Source: Uliginosibacterium gangwonense DSM 18521
GTDB taxonomy: Bacteria > Pseudomonadota > Gammaproteobacteria > Burkholderiales > Rhodocyclaceae
Length of the DNA: 64,000 bases
Direction: 5' to 3'
Assembly: GCF_000373965.1 (NCBI RefSeq)
Contig: NZ_KB892864.1
Location: forward strand, 1-64,000
The notes beneath the pieces were generated by a model. It saw nothing but the letters and a program-made list of their open reading frames with translations, was not told where the DNA came from and did not search any database. A program made the translations under genes and the position numbers. Below, piece by piece: positions 26,663 through 34,137 of the stretch (positions within the stretch are counted from its first letter, which is position 1; every line of letters begins with the position of its first letter).

Positions 26663-27934
26663 ATGAACAAGATCAAAGGAATGCGTTGGTGGATGATCGC
26701 GTTGGTGACATGCGGTCTGATCGTCAACTATCTGGCGCGTAACTCACTTGCCGCAGCGGCCCCCACGCTCAAGCAGGAGCTGCACATCTCCACCGAGCAG
26801 TACTCCTACATCGTGGCCTCGTTCCAGGCTGCTTATATGGTGATGCAACCGATTGCCGGTTACATTCTGGACATGCTGGGCACCAAGATCGGTTTTGCCA
26901 TCTTCGCCCTGCTCTGGTCAGCCGTCTGCATGCTGCACGGCACGGCCAACGGCTGGGTTTCGCTGGCTGCCTTCCGTGGTCTGCTGGGTGTTTCCGAAGC
27001 GGCGGGCATTCCCTCTGGTCTGAAGGCAGCCTCTGAATGGTTCCCGGCCAAAGAGCGTTCGATTGCCACAGGCTGGTTCAATATCGGCTCATCGGTGGGT
27101 GCACTTATTGCACCGCCCCTGGTGATCTGGTGCATCATGCAAGGCAACTGGCGCTGGGCTTTCGTCATCATCGGCCTGATCGGTTTTGTTTGGCTCGCCA
27201 TGTGGACGCTGTTCTACAAGCACCCCAAGGATCAGAAGCACCTTTCTGACGAAGAACGCGACTACATCATCTCCGGCCAAGAAGCCGCCTACAAGGTGGA
27301 CGCTGCGCAAAAGCCTTCCTGGGGCAAGATCCTGGCCAGCAAGTCTTTCTGGAGTATCGCCATCCCGCGTTTTCTGGCTGAACCGGCTTGGCAAACCTTC
27401 AATTTCTGGATTCCGCTCTACATGGCCGAAGTACGCCATATGAACCTGAAAGAAATCGCCATGTTCGCCTGGCTGCCCTTCCTGGCAGCCGACCTGGGCT
27501 GTGTGGTGGGGGGTTATCTGGCTCCGTATTTCCAGAAGCGCTTCAATACATCCCTGATCACCTCGCGCAAACTGGTGGTCGTCACCGGTGCAGTATGCAT
27601 GATCGGGCCCGCCTGCATTGGTTTGGCATCCGACCCCTATGTGGCCATTGCGCTGTTCTGTGTGGGAGGTTTTGCACACCAGACATTGTCTGGCGCGCTT
27701 TACACCTTGGCCTCAGACGTGTTCGGCAAGAATGATGTGGCCACCGCAACAGGCCTGACCGGCATGGCCGGCTACCTGGGCGGCACGATCTTCTCTCTGA
27801 TCGTCGGTGTGCTCGCCACCAGCATTGGTTACAACCCCTTGTTTGTAGCTCTGGCAGCGTTCGACATCATTGGTGCAGTGGTAGTGTGGAACATGCTCAA
27901 GGGCAACAATACCAATACGCCCAAGCATATCTAA
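26663..27934 (+). CDS. MFS transporter, ExuT/anion:cation symporter family
   Basis: 423-aa twelve-helix major facilitator protein. The start MRWWMIALVTCGLIVNYLARNSL and the first loop (MLGTKIGFAIFALLWS) follow ACS-family sugar-acid carriers such as ExuT (hexuronate) and GudP (glucarate). GLLGVSEAAGIPSGLKAASEWFPAKERSIATGWFN is the family's central signature. AGGA six bases before ATG 26663 sets the start. No uronate or aldarate catabolic genes are nearby, so the substrate is unproven; a carboxylated sugar is the best guess. Confidence 0.85.
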   Translation: MNKIKGMRWWMIALVTCGLIVNYLARNSLAAAAPTLKQELHISTEQYSYIVASFQAAYMVMQPIAGYILDMLGTKIGFAIFALLWSAVCMLHGTANGWVSLAAFRGLLGVSEAAGIPSGLKAASEWFPAKERSIATGWFNIGSSVGALIAPPLVIWCIMQGNWRWAFVIIGLIGFVWLAMWTLFYKHPKDQKHLSDEERDYIISGQEAAYKVDAAQKPSWGKILASKSFWSIAIPRFLAEPAWQTFNFWIPLYMAEVRHMNLKEIAMFAWLPFLAADLGCVVGGYLAPYFQKRFNTSLITSRKLVVVTGAVCMIGPACIGLASDPYVAIALFCVGGFAHQTLSGALYTLASDVFGKNDVATATGLTGMAGYLGGTIFSLIVGVLATSIGYNPLFVALAAFDIIGAVVVWNMLKGNNTNTPKHI

Positions 27935-27940
27935 AAAATG

Positions 27941-27965
27941 AAAAAGCCCCACAAAGGGGCTTTTC
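27941..27965 (+). terminator. Rho-independent terminator between the transporter and phaR
   Basis: AAAAAGCCCC ACAAA GGGGCTTTT starts seven bases past the transporter stop and 29 bases before the end of phaR on the other strand. The flanking A and T runs allow use from both sides. Confidence 0.85.
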
Positions 27966-27993
27966 ATGCCTGAGCACTCCACTTTGGAGTGCT

Positions 27994-28563
27994 TTATTTT
28001 TTCTCTTTGTCCTGCTCGCTGGCCGCATCGGCGGCTCCTGTGAACGGGAATGCGGTAAACATGCTGCGGGTCTGGGATTCGATCTGTTCCTGCATCTGGG
28101 TGAACATGCGCTTGCTCTGTTCCATGTAGGTGCCCATCATGCTTTGCATCGCGGGCCCCTGGAAGTTAAGGAACTGGGTCCACAAATCTTTGCTGATCGG
28201 GCTGTTCTCACCATACAGACCCTTGGTCTGCTCCTGGAGCTTTGCCTGCATTTCGGTAAAGGCGTTGATATTGTTCTCCAGATAACGCCCCATGAAGCCT
28301 TGCATGGCGTTGCCATAGAAGCGGATCATCTGGGCCAGCAGGTCACTGGTGAACATCGGCGCCCCGCCGCTTTCCTCCTCAAGGATGATCTGCAGCAGAA
28401 TGCTGCGCGTAAGGTCGTCCCCCGTCTTGGCGTCAAGCACCTGGAATTCTTCCTGCCCCAACACAAGATCGCGCACATCGGCCAGGGTGATGTAGCAACT
28501 CAGGGTGGTGTCGTAGAGGCGACGGTTGGGATACTTCTTGATCAATCGGGTTTGTCCAGCCAT
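27994..28563 (-). CDS. phaR: PHB granule-associated transcriptional repressor PhaR
   Basis: 189 aa. The N-terminal PHB/PHA accumulation DNA-binding domain begins RLIKKYPNRRLYDTTLSCYI and continues ADVRDLV; two downstream PHB_acc segments (LLLQIILEEES, LAQMIRFYGNAMQGFMGRYLE) bind polymer. PhaR represses phaP and its own gene until granules form and titrate it away. AGGA eight bases upstream supports ATG 28563. It is separated from phaB by a terminator, so it has its own promoter in 28564-28736. Confidence 0.95.
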   Translation of the reverse strand: MAGQTRLIKKYPNRRLYDTTLSCYITLADVRDLVLGQEEFQVLDAKTGDDLTRSILLQIILEEESGGAPMFTSDLLAQMIRFYGNAMQGFMGRYLENNINAFTEMQAKLQEQTKGLYGENSPISKDLWTQFLNFQGPAMQSMMGTYMEQSKRMFTQMQEQIESQTRSMFTAFPFTGAADAASEQDKEKK

Positions 28564-28736
28564 TTTATTTTTCCTGAGCGATGGTGTGTGAACCTGTTCT
28601 ACGTTCTGTAGCGAACGGGCACCGACAGTTTGCGGAGCAGCACAAAACCACAGTGTATACACCATACATGAGGATCTCGCACAGCAACGGGTACTTAAAG
28701 CCGGGTATAGCAGACAAATTATAGCAGTGCACAAAA

Positions 28737-28764
28737 ACAACCCCGCATTGACGTGCGGGGTTGT
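28737..28764 (-). terminator. Terminator downstream of phaB
   Basis: Minus-strand hairpin ACAACCCCGC / GCGGGGTTGT followed by TTTTTG, starting about 23 bases after the phaB stop. It separates phaCB from phaR. Confidence 0.85.
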
Positions 28765-28786
28765 GTGTAGGTCGGCAAAGGCCTGA

Positions 28787-29527
28787 TCAGACCATATGCA
28801 GGCCACCGTTGATATTGATGGTGGCCCCAGTGATGTAGCCAGCCTTGTCGGAGGCGAGAAAGACGCACAGGTCGGCAATTTCTTCAGGCTTGCCAAAGCG
28901 CCCGACCGGTACGGTGGCAAGAATCTGCTCGCGCACGTCTTCCTTGATCGCCAACACCATCTCGGTGCCGACGTAGCCTGGGGCCACCGCATTCACCGTG
29001 ACCCCCTTCTTGGCCACTTCCTGGGCCAGTGCCTTGGTCACCCCCAGCAGCCCGGCCTTGGCAGCCGAATAGTTGGCTTGGCCGAATTGCCCCTTGACGC
29101 CATTGACCGAAGAAATATTGATCACGCGCCCAAAGCCACGCTCGGCCATCAGCGGCAAGATCGGGCTGGTGACGTTGAAGACGCTGTCGAGGTTGGTCGA
29201 GAGCACCGCATCCCATTGATCCTTGGTCATTTTGCGGAACACAGCATCACGGGTGATCCCCGCATTGTTGACCAGGCAGTCGATCTGCCCGAACTCGGCT
29301 TCAATCTTCTTGACCATGGCACCACACTGGTCGTAGTTCGTAACATCTGCTTCGGCCACGAAGAAGTTGTAACCGTCTGCCTTGGTCTTGGCAACCCACT
29401 CGACTGCGGGGGGAAAATCCGGCAGGCAGTTGACTGCCACCCTCCAGCCATCATCGGCCAGTGCCTTGCAGATTGCCGTCCCCAGACCACCCATACCACC
29501 CGTCACCAGTGCAACATTCTTTGCCAT
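28787..29527 (-). CDS. phaB: Acetoacetyl-CoA reductase PhaB
   Basis: 246-aa short-chain dehydrogenase that reduces acetoacetyl-CoA to (R)-3-hydroxybutyryl-CoA, normally with NADPH. The Rossmann motif TGGMGGLG is at 9-16, NNAG at 87-90, and the catalytic Ser139/140, Tyr153 and Lys157 (YSAAK) follow. The NCLPDFPPAVEWVA segment and the end GATININGGLHMV match PhaB rather than FabG. It follows phaC by 70 bases. Confidence 0.95.
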   Translation of the reverse strand: MAKNVALVTGGMGGLGTAICKALADDGWRVAVNCLPDFPPAVEWVAKTKADGYNFFVAEADVTNYDQCGAMVKKIEAEFGQIDCLVNNAGITRDAVFRKMTKDQWDAVLSTNLDSVFNVTSPILPLMAERGFGRVINISSVNGVKGQFGQANYSAAKAGLLGVTKALAQEVAKKGVTVNAVAPGYVGTEMVLAIKEDVREQILATVPVGRFGKPEEIADLCVFLASDKAGYITGATININGGLHMV

Positions 29528-29597
29528 TTTCAGTTACCTCTGTTGAAAATCTGTTATCGGGAAAATCGTTCTCTTCAAATATCGGCCCACAAACGAA

Positions 29598-31343
29598 TCA
29601 GGCACGTTCTTTCACATAGCGACCCGGTGCAGCCTCAATCACCTTGTATTGGCGGTTGCCCGGTTTGGTGGGGGCTGCCACCAGCTCGCCACTGCGGCTC
29701 TTGAGCCAGTCCATCCAGTTGGGCCACCAGCTGCCCTTGTGCTCCACGGCGCTTTCCATCCACTCTTCCGACGTGGTAGCAGACATCACGTTGGTCCAAT
29801 AGCTGCGCTTGTTCTTGACGGGGTGATTGACGATTCCGGCCACGTGCCCGCTCGCCCCAAGCACAAAAGTTGACTCGCCCCCCATCAGGCGCCGCCCCAA
29901 GAAGGCTGTCCGCCAAGGCACGATATGATCCTCACGTGTGGCGATGAAGTAACTTGGGCAAGTGATGCGGCCCATATCAAGTGCCTCGCCCGTGACCTTG
30001 AGTTTACCCGGTACGCGCAGATTGTTTTCCAGATAGGTATTGCGTAGATACCACGCAGCAAACGGCCCCGGCAGATTGGTGCAATCTGCATTCCAGTACA
30101 AGATGTCAAACGCGGTCGGTTTGTTGCCCTTGAGGTAGTTGTCGACCACGTAGTTCCAGATCAGGTCATTGGGCCGCAGCGTGGAGAACACATTCATCAA
30201 CTCGCGGCCCGTCATCAAGCCGCCCTTGCCAATCGACGCCTCACGTGCGGCCACCGTGGTCTCATCCACAAAGCAACTGATATCGCCGGTATCGGCAAAA
30301 TCCAACATGGCGGCCAAAAAGCTCACACTTTCAACCGGGTTTTCGCCCTTGGCATAGGCAGCAGACAAAGCCGTTGCCAGCAAAGTGCCACCCACGCAGA
30401 ACCCCAGCACATTGGGTTTGGCCGTCTTGGAGACGCTGCGGACAATATCCAGCGCCTGAAGCACGCCAGACTCCACATAGTCATCCCACCCCAGGTTGCC
30501 CTGCTCGGCCTTGGGGTTGCGCCAAGAGATCAGGAAGACAGTGATGCCCTGCTCAACCGCGTAGCGGACAAAGGAGTTCTCCTTCTGCAAATCGAGGATG
30601 TAGTACTTGTTGATGCACGGTGGCACGACCAACAGGGGACGGCTGCAGACCTTGTCGGTAAGCGGCGCGTATTGCAGCAACTGCATCAGTTCATTTTCAA
30701 AGATCACCGCACCATCGGTCGTGGCAAGATTTCGGCCGACCTCGAAAGCGGAGTCGTCCGTCATCGAGATGCTGCCTTTTTCAACATCGGCAATCAGATT
30801 CAGCAGCCCACGGGTCAGGCTCTCCCCTTTGGTTTCAATCGCCTTCTGCACCACCTCGGGATTGGTAGCGGCGAAATTGCAAGGCGCCATTGCGTCGATA
30901 TAGTGCTGGGTGAGGAACTGGAAGCGGCTCTTGGCCACCCTGTCCGTCAGCGGCAAGGCTTCTGATACATTGGAAAGAAATTGTGAATTGATCCAGTAAG
31001 CCTGACGCAGATAGTCATAGACCGGGCTATCGCTCCACTCCGGGGCGTTGAAGCGCCGATCCCCACTGGGGGCGGGAATGATGGGCTCGGCCGCCTCACC
31101 GGGTTTGCGCTGGGCCACACCCGCCCACAGCCGGGCATGCTGTTCGATATGCTCACGCTGCAACTGGGTCAGCCTTTCCTGCTCGGCTCCCGTCAGGGAT
31201 GCCAGGGGAGAAGGCATGGCTGCGGCGCCCTGGATACTATTTTGGGTACGACTAACCTGGTCAAAAAACCCCTGCATGAAATTCTGGCTGGCCTGGAGCC
31301 AAGCTTCAGCAGGGGACGATTGCTGCGATTGTTCTGACGTCAT
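29598..31343 (-). CDS. phaC: Class I polyhydroxyalkanoate synthase PhaC
   Basis: 581 aa, close to the 589 of Cupriavidus PhaC. The lipase-like box GFCVGG places the catalytic Cys at 316; Asp472 (REDH) and His500 (GASGH) complete the triad. PPCINKYYILDL, ISWRNP and the C-terminal PGRYVKERA end are typical class I. It polymerises (R)-3-hydroxybutyryl-CoA on the granule surface. AGGAG nine bases upstream of ATG 31343 is the ribosome site. No thiolase gene (phaA) accompanies phaC and phaB here. Confidence 0.97.
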   Translation of the reverse strand: MTSEQSQQSSPAEAWLQASQNFMQGFFDQVSRTQNSIQGAAAMPSPLASLTGAEQERLTQLQREHIEQHARLWAGVAQRKPGEAAEPIIPAPSGDRRFNAPEWSDSPVYDYLRQAYWINSQFLSNVSEALPLTDRVAKSRFQFLTQHYIDAMAPCNFAATNPEVVQKAIETKGESLTRGLLNLIADVEKGSISMTDDSAFEVGRNLATTDGAVIFENELMQLLQYAPLTDKVCSRPLLVVPPCINKYYILDLQKENSFVRYAVEQGITVFLISWRNPKAEQGNLGWDDYVESGVLQALDIVRSVSKTAKPNVLGFCVGGTLLATALSAAYAKGENPVESVSFLAAMLDFADTGDISCFVDETTVAAREASIGKGGLMTGRELMNVFSTLRPNDLIWNYVVDNYLKGNKPTAFDILYWNADCTNLPGPFAAWYLRNTYLENNLRVPGKLKVTGEALDMGRITCPSYFIATREDHIVPWRTAFLGRRLMGGESTFVLGASGHVAGIVNHPVKNKRSYWTNVMSATTSEEWMESAVEHKGSWWPNWMDWLKSRSGELVAAPTKPGNRQYKVIEAAPGRYVKERA

Positions 31344-31413
31344 CAAGCAGGACTCCTTGAAGGCTCACACTTCCTGATAGGATTCGCGCGCAGTGTGCAG
31401 ACCAATCCGCAAA

Positions 31414-31424
31414 TGCTGCAACGC
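31414..31424. promoter_or_regulatory. Candidate PhaR site upstream of phaC
   Basis: TGCTGCAACGC, 71 bases upstream of the phaC start, matches the phaP upstream element TGCTGCAGCGC (42836-42846) at 10 of 11 bases. PhaR sites in other bacteria are known to be TGC-rich, so a shared operator is a reasonable inference. Confidence 0.4.
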
Positions 31425-31474
31425 GGGATGATTCTTTCATTGCCATTTTCATACGGTCAAGGCAAGGCGCCCCA

Positions 31475-31684
31475 ATGTACATAGTCGCAATCGCATGGCT
31501 GTTCGTGGTGCTGGTACTGAGTATCAGCCAGAATTCCATCCTGGCAGGAGTGCTGACCCTGTTTTTTTGGGGAATTCTCCCCTTGGGCCTGTTGCTGTGG
31601 ATCGTGGGCACACCTTCGCGGCGCCTACGCAAGACGCGCGAAGAAGCCGCACAAGAAGCAAAGAACAATGATCAGCAGGATTGA
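31475..31684 (+). CDS. Small two-helix membrane protein
   Basis: 69 aa. Two hydrophobic helices (about 2-18 and 22-45) precede a basic then acidic tail (RRLRKTREEAAQEAKNNDQQD). No known domain. It stands alone, divergent from phaC and convergent with rluD. Small proteins of this layout are common in betaproteobacterial genomes, and the charged tail after the helices argues for a real gene, but I can give no function. Confidence 0.65.
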   Translation: MYIVAIAWLFVVLVLSISQNSILAGVLTLFFWGILPLGLLLWIVGTPSRRLRKTREEAAQEAKNNDQQD

Positions 31685-31717
31685 GGCTGACCAGCCGACA
31701 AAGCCCGATCCCACAGG

Positions 31718-32695
31718 CTATTGGCGTAGCCCGGCCAGCAGATCCTGCATATCCTGCGGCATCGGGGCTTCCCATTGCATGGCCTGCCCGGTGAGCGGAT
31801 GGATCAGCCCCAGGCGGAAAGCATGCAGTGCCTGCCGAGCGAAACCTGCAGCCACGGCAGGCATGCTGCGTCGTCCGGCATAGACGGGGTCGCCGACCAA
31901 GGGGTAGCCCAGGTGCGCCATGTGTACGCGGATCTGATGGGTACGCCCGGTATCCAGCACACATTCAATCCAGGTGGCCTGGGGCATGCGTTCGATCACC
32001 CGGTAATGCGTCCGTGCCTCCCGCCCGCCTTGTATCACCGCCATTTTGGTACGCTGCGTGGGGTGGCGGCCAATTGGCGCATCCACCAGCCCACGTTCAG
32101 GCATGGGCTTGCCGCCGACCCCGATCAGGGCAAAGGCGTGGTAATGGCGCTTGACGGTACGGGCCTGCAACTGGCGCACCAGATCGGTCTGCGCCGCCAG
32201 GGTTTTGGCTACCACCATCAGGCCCGAGGTTTCCTTGTCCAGTCGATGCACAATCCCTGCCCTGGGCAGGGTAGCCGCCTCGGCATGGTGGGCCAGCAAT
32301 GCGTTGAGCAGTGTGCCACTCCAATTGCCACTGCCTGGGTGGACAACCAGCCCAGCAGGCTTGTTCAGCACGATGAGTGCAGCGTCTTCATACACCACAT
32401 CCAAAGGAATATTTTCAGGCAGGCTTGCTGTGGCACTTTCCAACTCCCCCACATCAAGCTCGATACATTCGCCCCCGCGCAGGCGCTTTTTTGTATCGGT
32501 GATGGTCTGGCCATCCAGACGCACGCGCCCCTGCCGTATCCAGCTTTGCAGGCGGCTGCGCGAATGTTCGGGAACCAGTGCCGCCAAAGCGACGTCCAAT
32601 CTTTCTGCGGCGTGCACAAGTTCTGTTTCAATACGGAGGCAGACAGGCAGGTCGCTTCCGCTATAATCGTCAAGATCGATTTCCAATGGTGTCAC
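31718..32695 (-). CDS. rluD: 23S rRNA pseudouridine(1911/1915/1917) synthase RluD
   Basis: About 325 aa, equal to E. coli RluD (326). An N-terminal S4 domain (about 32-90, SRSRLQSWIRQGRVRLDG) is followed by the RsuA/RluA catalytic domain with GIVHRLDKETSGL containing the catalytic Asp, then TGRTHQIRVHMAHLGYPLVGDPVYAG. It isomerises three uridines in helix 69 of 23S rRNA. The start is uncertain: GTG 32695 (chosen, with AGGTGA upstream and no overlap with bamD) or ATG 32719. The divergent pairing with bamD is also found in E. coli. Confidence 0.95.
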   Translation of the reverse strand: MTPLEIDLDDYSGSDLPVCLRIETELVHAAERLDVALAALVPEHSRSRLQSWIRQGRVRLDGQTITDTKKRLRGGECIELDVGELESATASLPENIPLDVVYEDAALIVLNKPAGLVVHPGSGNWSGTLLNALLAHHAEAATLPRAGIVHRLDKETSGLMVVAKTLAAQTDLVRQLQARTVKRHYHAFALIGVGGKPMPERGLVDAPIGRHPTQRTKMAVIQGGREARTHYRVIERMPQATWIECVLDTGRTHQIRVHMAHLGYPLVGDPVYAGRRSMPAVAAGFARQALHAFRLGLIHPLTGQAMQWEAPMPQDMQDLLAGLRQ

Positions 32696-32696
32696 A

Positions 32697-33467
32697 ATGT
32701 CAAAGTTCACCTCGCGCATTCTACTGGTAGTGCTGGCCCTCTGCTTGGGCGGCTGCAGCTGGTTTCAAAAGAAAATCGAAGAGCCCATCAAAGACGCTGC
32801 CACCATGTACCAGGAAGCCCATGAGCAGATGGCAAGTGGCACTTACGACACCGCAATCAAGTCTTATGAAAAGCTTCAGGCCCGCTACCCCTATGGCGTC
32901 TATGCCCAACAGGCGCAACTGGACGTGGCCTACAGCTATTACATGACGCGAGATCAGGCTTCTGCCATCACCGCCTGTGAGCGTTTCATCAAGACCTATC
33001 CCAACCACCCGAAGGTGGATTACGCCTATTACCTCAAGGGGCAGGCGCTACTGGGCGAAGGTGGCAGCGATGCGTTCTCTTCCCTGATCACCCCCTTGCA
33101 ACCGCTGGAACAGCGTGACCCCAAGGGGCTGGAAGAAGCCTACGATGTGTTCCGCCAGATCATCACCAAGTTCCCCAACAGCATTTATGAGCCCGATTCC
33201 AGACGGCAAATGAAAGCGCTGACCGATGCACTGGCCGCGCATGAACTGTTGGCTGCCCGCTATTACCTGAACCGGCGCTCCCCCCTGGCTGCGGTCAACC
33301 GCGCACAACATGTGATCAAAACCTTTCCAGAGTCTGCCTCGGTAGAAGAGGCACTATCGATCATGATCGCTGGCTACGATACCCTGGGCATCCCCGACCT
33401 GCGCGACGATACCCGCCGGGTACTGAGCCAAAGCTACCCCAACAGCATTTATCTGGCCAAGCGTTAA
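32697..33467 (+). CDS. bamD: Outer membrane assembly lipoprotein BamD
   Basis: 256-aa lipoprotein of the BAM complex that inserts beta-barrel proteins into the outer membrane. Lipobox LGGC places the lipidated Cys at about residue 20. Five TPR-like helix pairs follow (YQEAHEQMASGTYDTAIKSYEKLQARYPYG, YYLKGQALL, QIITKFPNSIY, and NRRSPLAAVNRAQHVIKTFP), all with the BamD/YfiO spacing. Divergent from rluD, with start codons almost abutting, so the two share one promoter region inside each other's 5' ends. Confidence 0.95.
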   Translation: MSKFTSRILLVVLALCLGGCSWFQKKIEEPIKDAATMYQEAHEQMASGTYDTAIKSYEKLQARYPYGVYAQQAQLDVAYSYYMTRDQASAITACERFIKTYPNHPKVDYAYYLKGQALLGEGGSDAFSSLITPLQPLEQRDPKGLEEAYDVFRQIITKFPNSIYEPDSRRQMKALTDALAAHELLAARYYLNRRSPLAAVNRAQHVIKTFPESASVEEALSIMIAGYDTLGIPDLRDDTRRVLSQSYPNSIYLAKR

Positions 33468-33474
33468 GACCATC

Positions 33475-34137
33475 ATGCACCTGAACCAGCTCCTGTTATT
33501 CATCTCTACGGCCCTACTCCTGTCATTGGCGCCAGGGCCAGACAATTTCGGGGTGCTGGGCTTGGGGGTTTCAACCGGTCGTCGCGCCGCCATGGGTTTT
33601 GCCCTGGGGTGTGCAGCGGGTTGCCTGAATCACACCCTACTGGCTGTGGTCGGGGTATCCGCCCTCCTGGCGGCCTCGCCCATTGCCCTGAAGGCCGTGC
33701 AGTGGATGGGCGCAGCCTACCTGTGCTGGATCGGCGCCCAAATTCTGTGCAATGTGCTCGCCCGACGTGGCTTTGTGGTGACAACAGGAAATGCTCAGGA
33801 TGCCGACCGTTTCCTGCCCCACTTCCGCCGTGGATTAATTGCCAACTCCATCAACCCCAAGGTTGCCATTTTCTTCCTGGCTTTCCTGCCGCAGTTCCTC
33901 TCCCCTTCCGGTTGGCCTGCCTGGGCTCAACTGAGCGTGCTGGGTCTGCTGTTTGCGCTATGTGCAGCCTTGGTCTTTGGCTCCATCGCGCTGGGATCAG
34001 GCTGGATTGGTGGCAAGCTGCGCGACAATCCGGTCATCCAGAACCTGCTGGAGGCCACCACGGCACTGCTCTTTCTGGGGCTGGCCGTGCGCCTAATATG
34101 TTCCGATCTGCGCCCGCCTACGGCAAGGTCTGCGTAA
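33475..34137 (+). CDS. LysE/RhtB family amino-acid exporter
   Basis: 220 aa with about six hydrophobic helices and the family motifs SLAPGPDNFGVLGLGVSTGRRAA at the N-terminus and GLIANSINPKVAIFFLAFLPQF in the middle. Such carriers export amino acids (lysine, threonine, homoserine) or related metabolites. It begins eight bases after bamD and may be co-transcribed. Its end overlaps the convergent GGDEF-EAL gene by 20 bases. Substrate unknown. Confidence 0.85.
   Translation: MHLNQLLLFISTALLLSLAPGPDNFGVLGLGVSTGRRAAMGFALGCAAGCLNHTLLAVVGVSALLAASPIALKAVQWMGAAYLCWIGAQILCNVLARRGFVVTTGNAQDADRFLPHFRRGLIANSINPKVAIFFLAFLPQFLSPSGWPAWAQLSVLGLLFALCAALVFGSIALGSGWIGGKLRDNPVIQNLLEATTALLFLGLAVRLICSDLRPPTARSA

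Noticed and set aside
28653-28662. GTGTATACAC palindrome upstream of phaR
   Set aside because: Ten bases, no second copy found, and unlike the TGC-rich elements at phaC and phaP; likely chance.
28796-29704. Plus-strand frame of 302 codons
   Set aside because: Antisense to phaB; His/Arg-rich shadow composition and no motif.
31775-32824. Plus-strand frame of 349 codons
   Set aside because: Antisense to rluD and overlapping the bamD start; composition unlike neighbouring genes.
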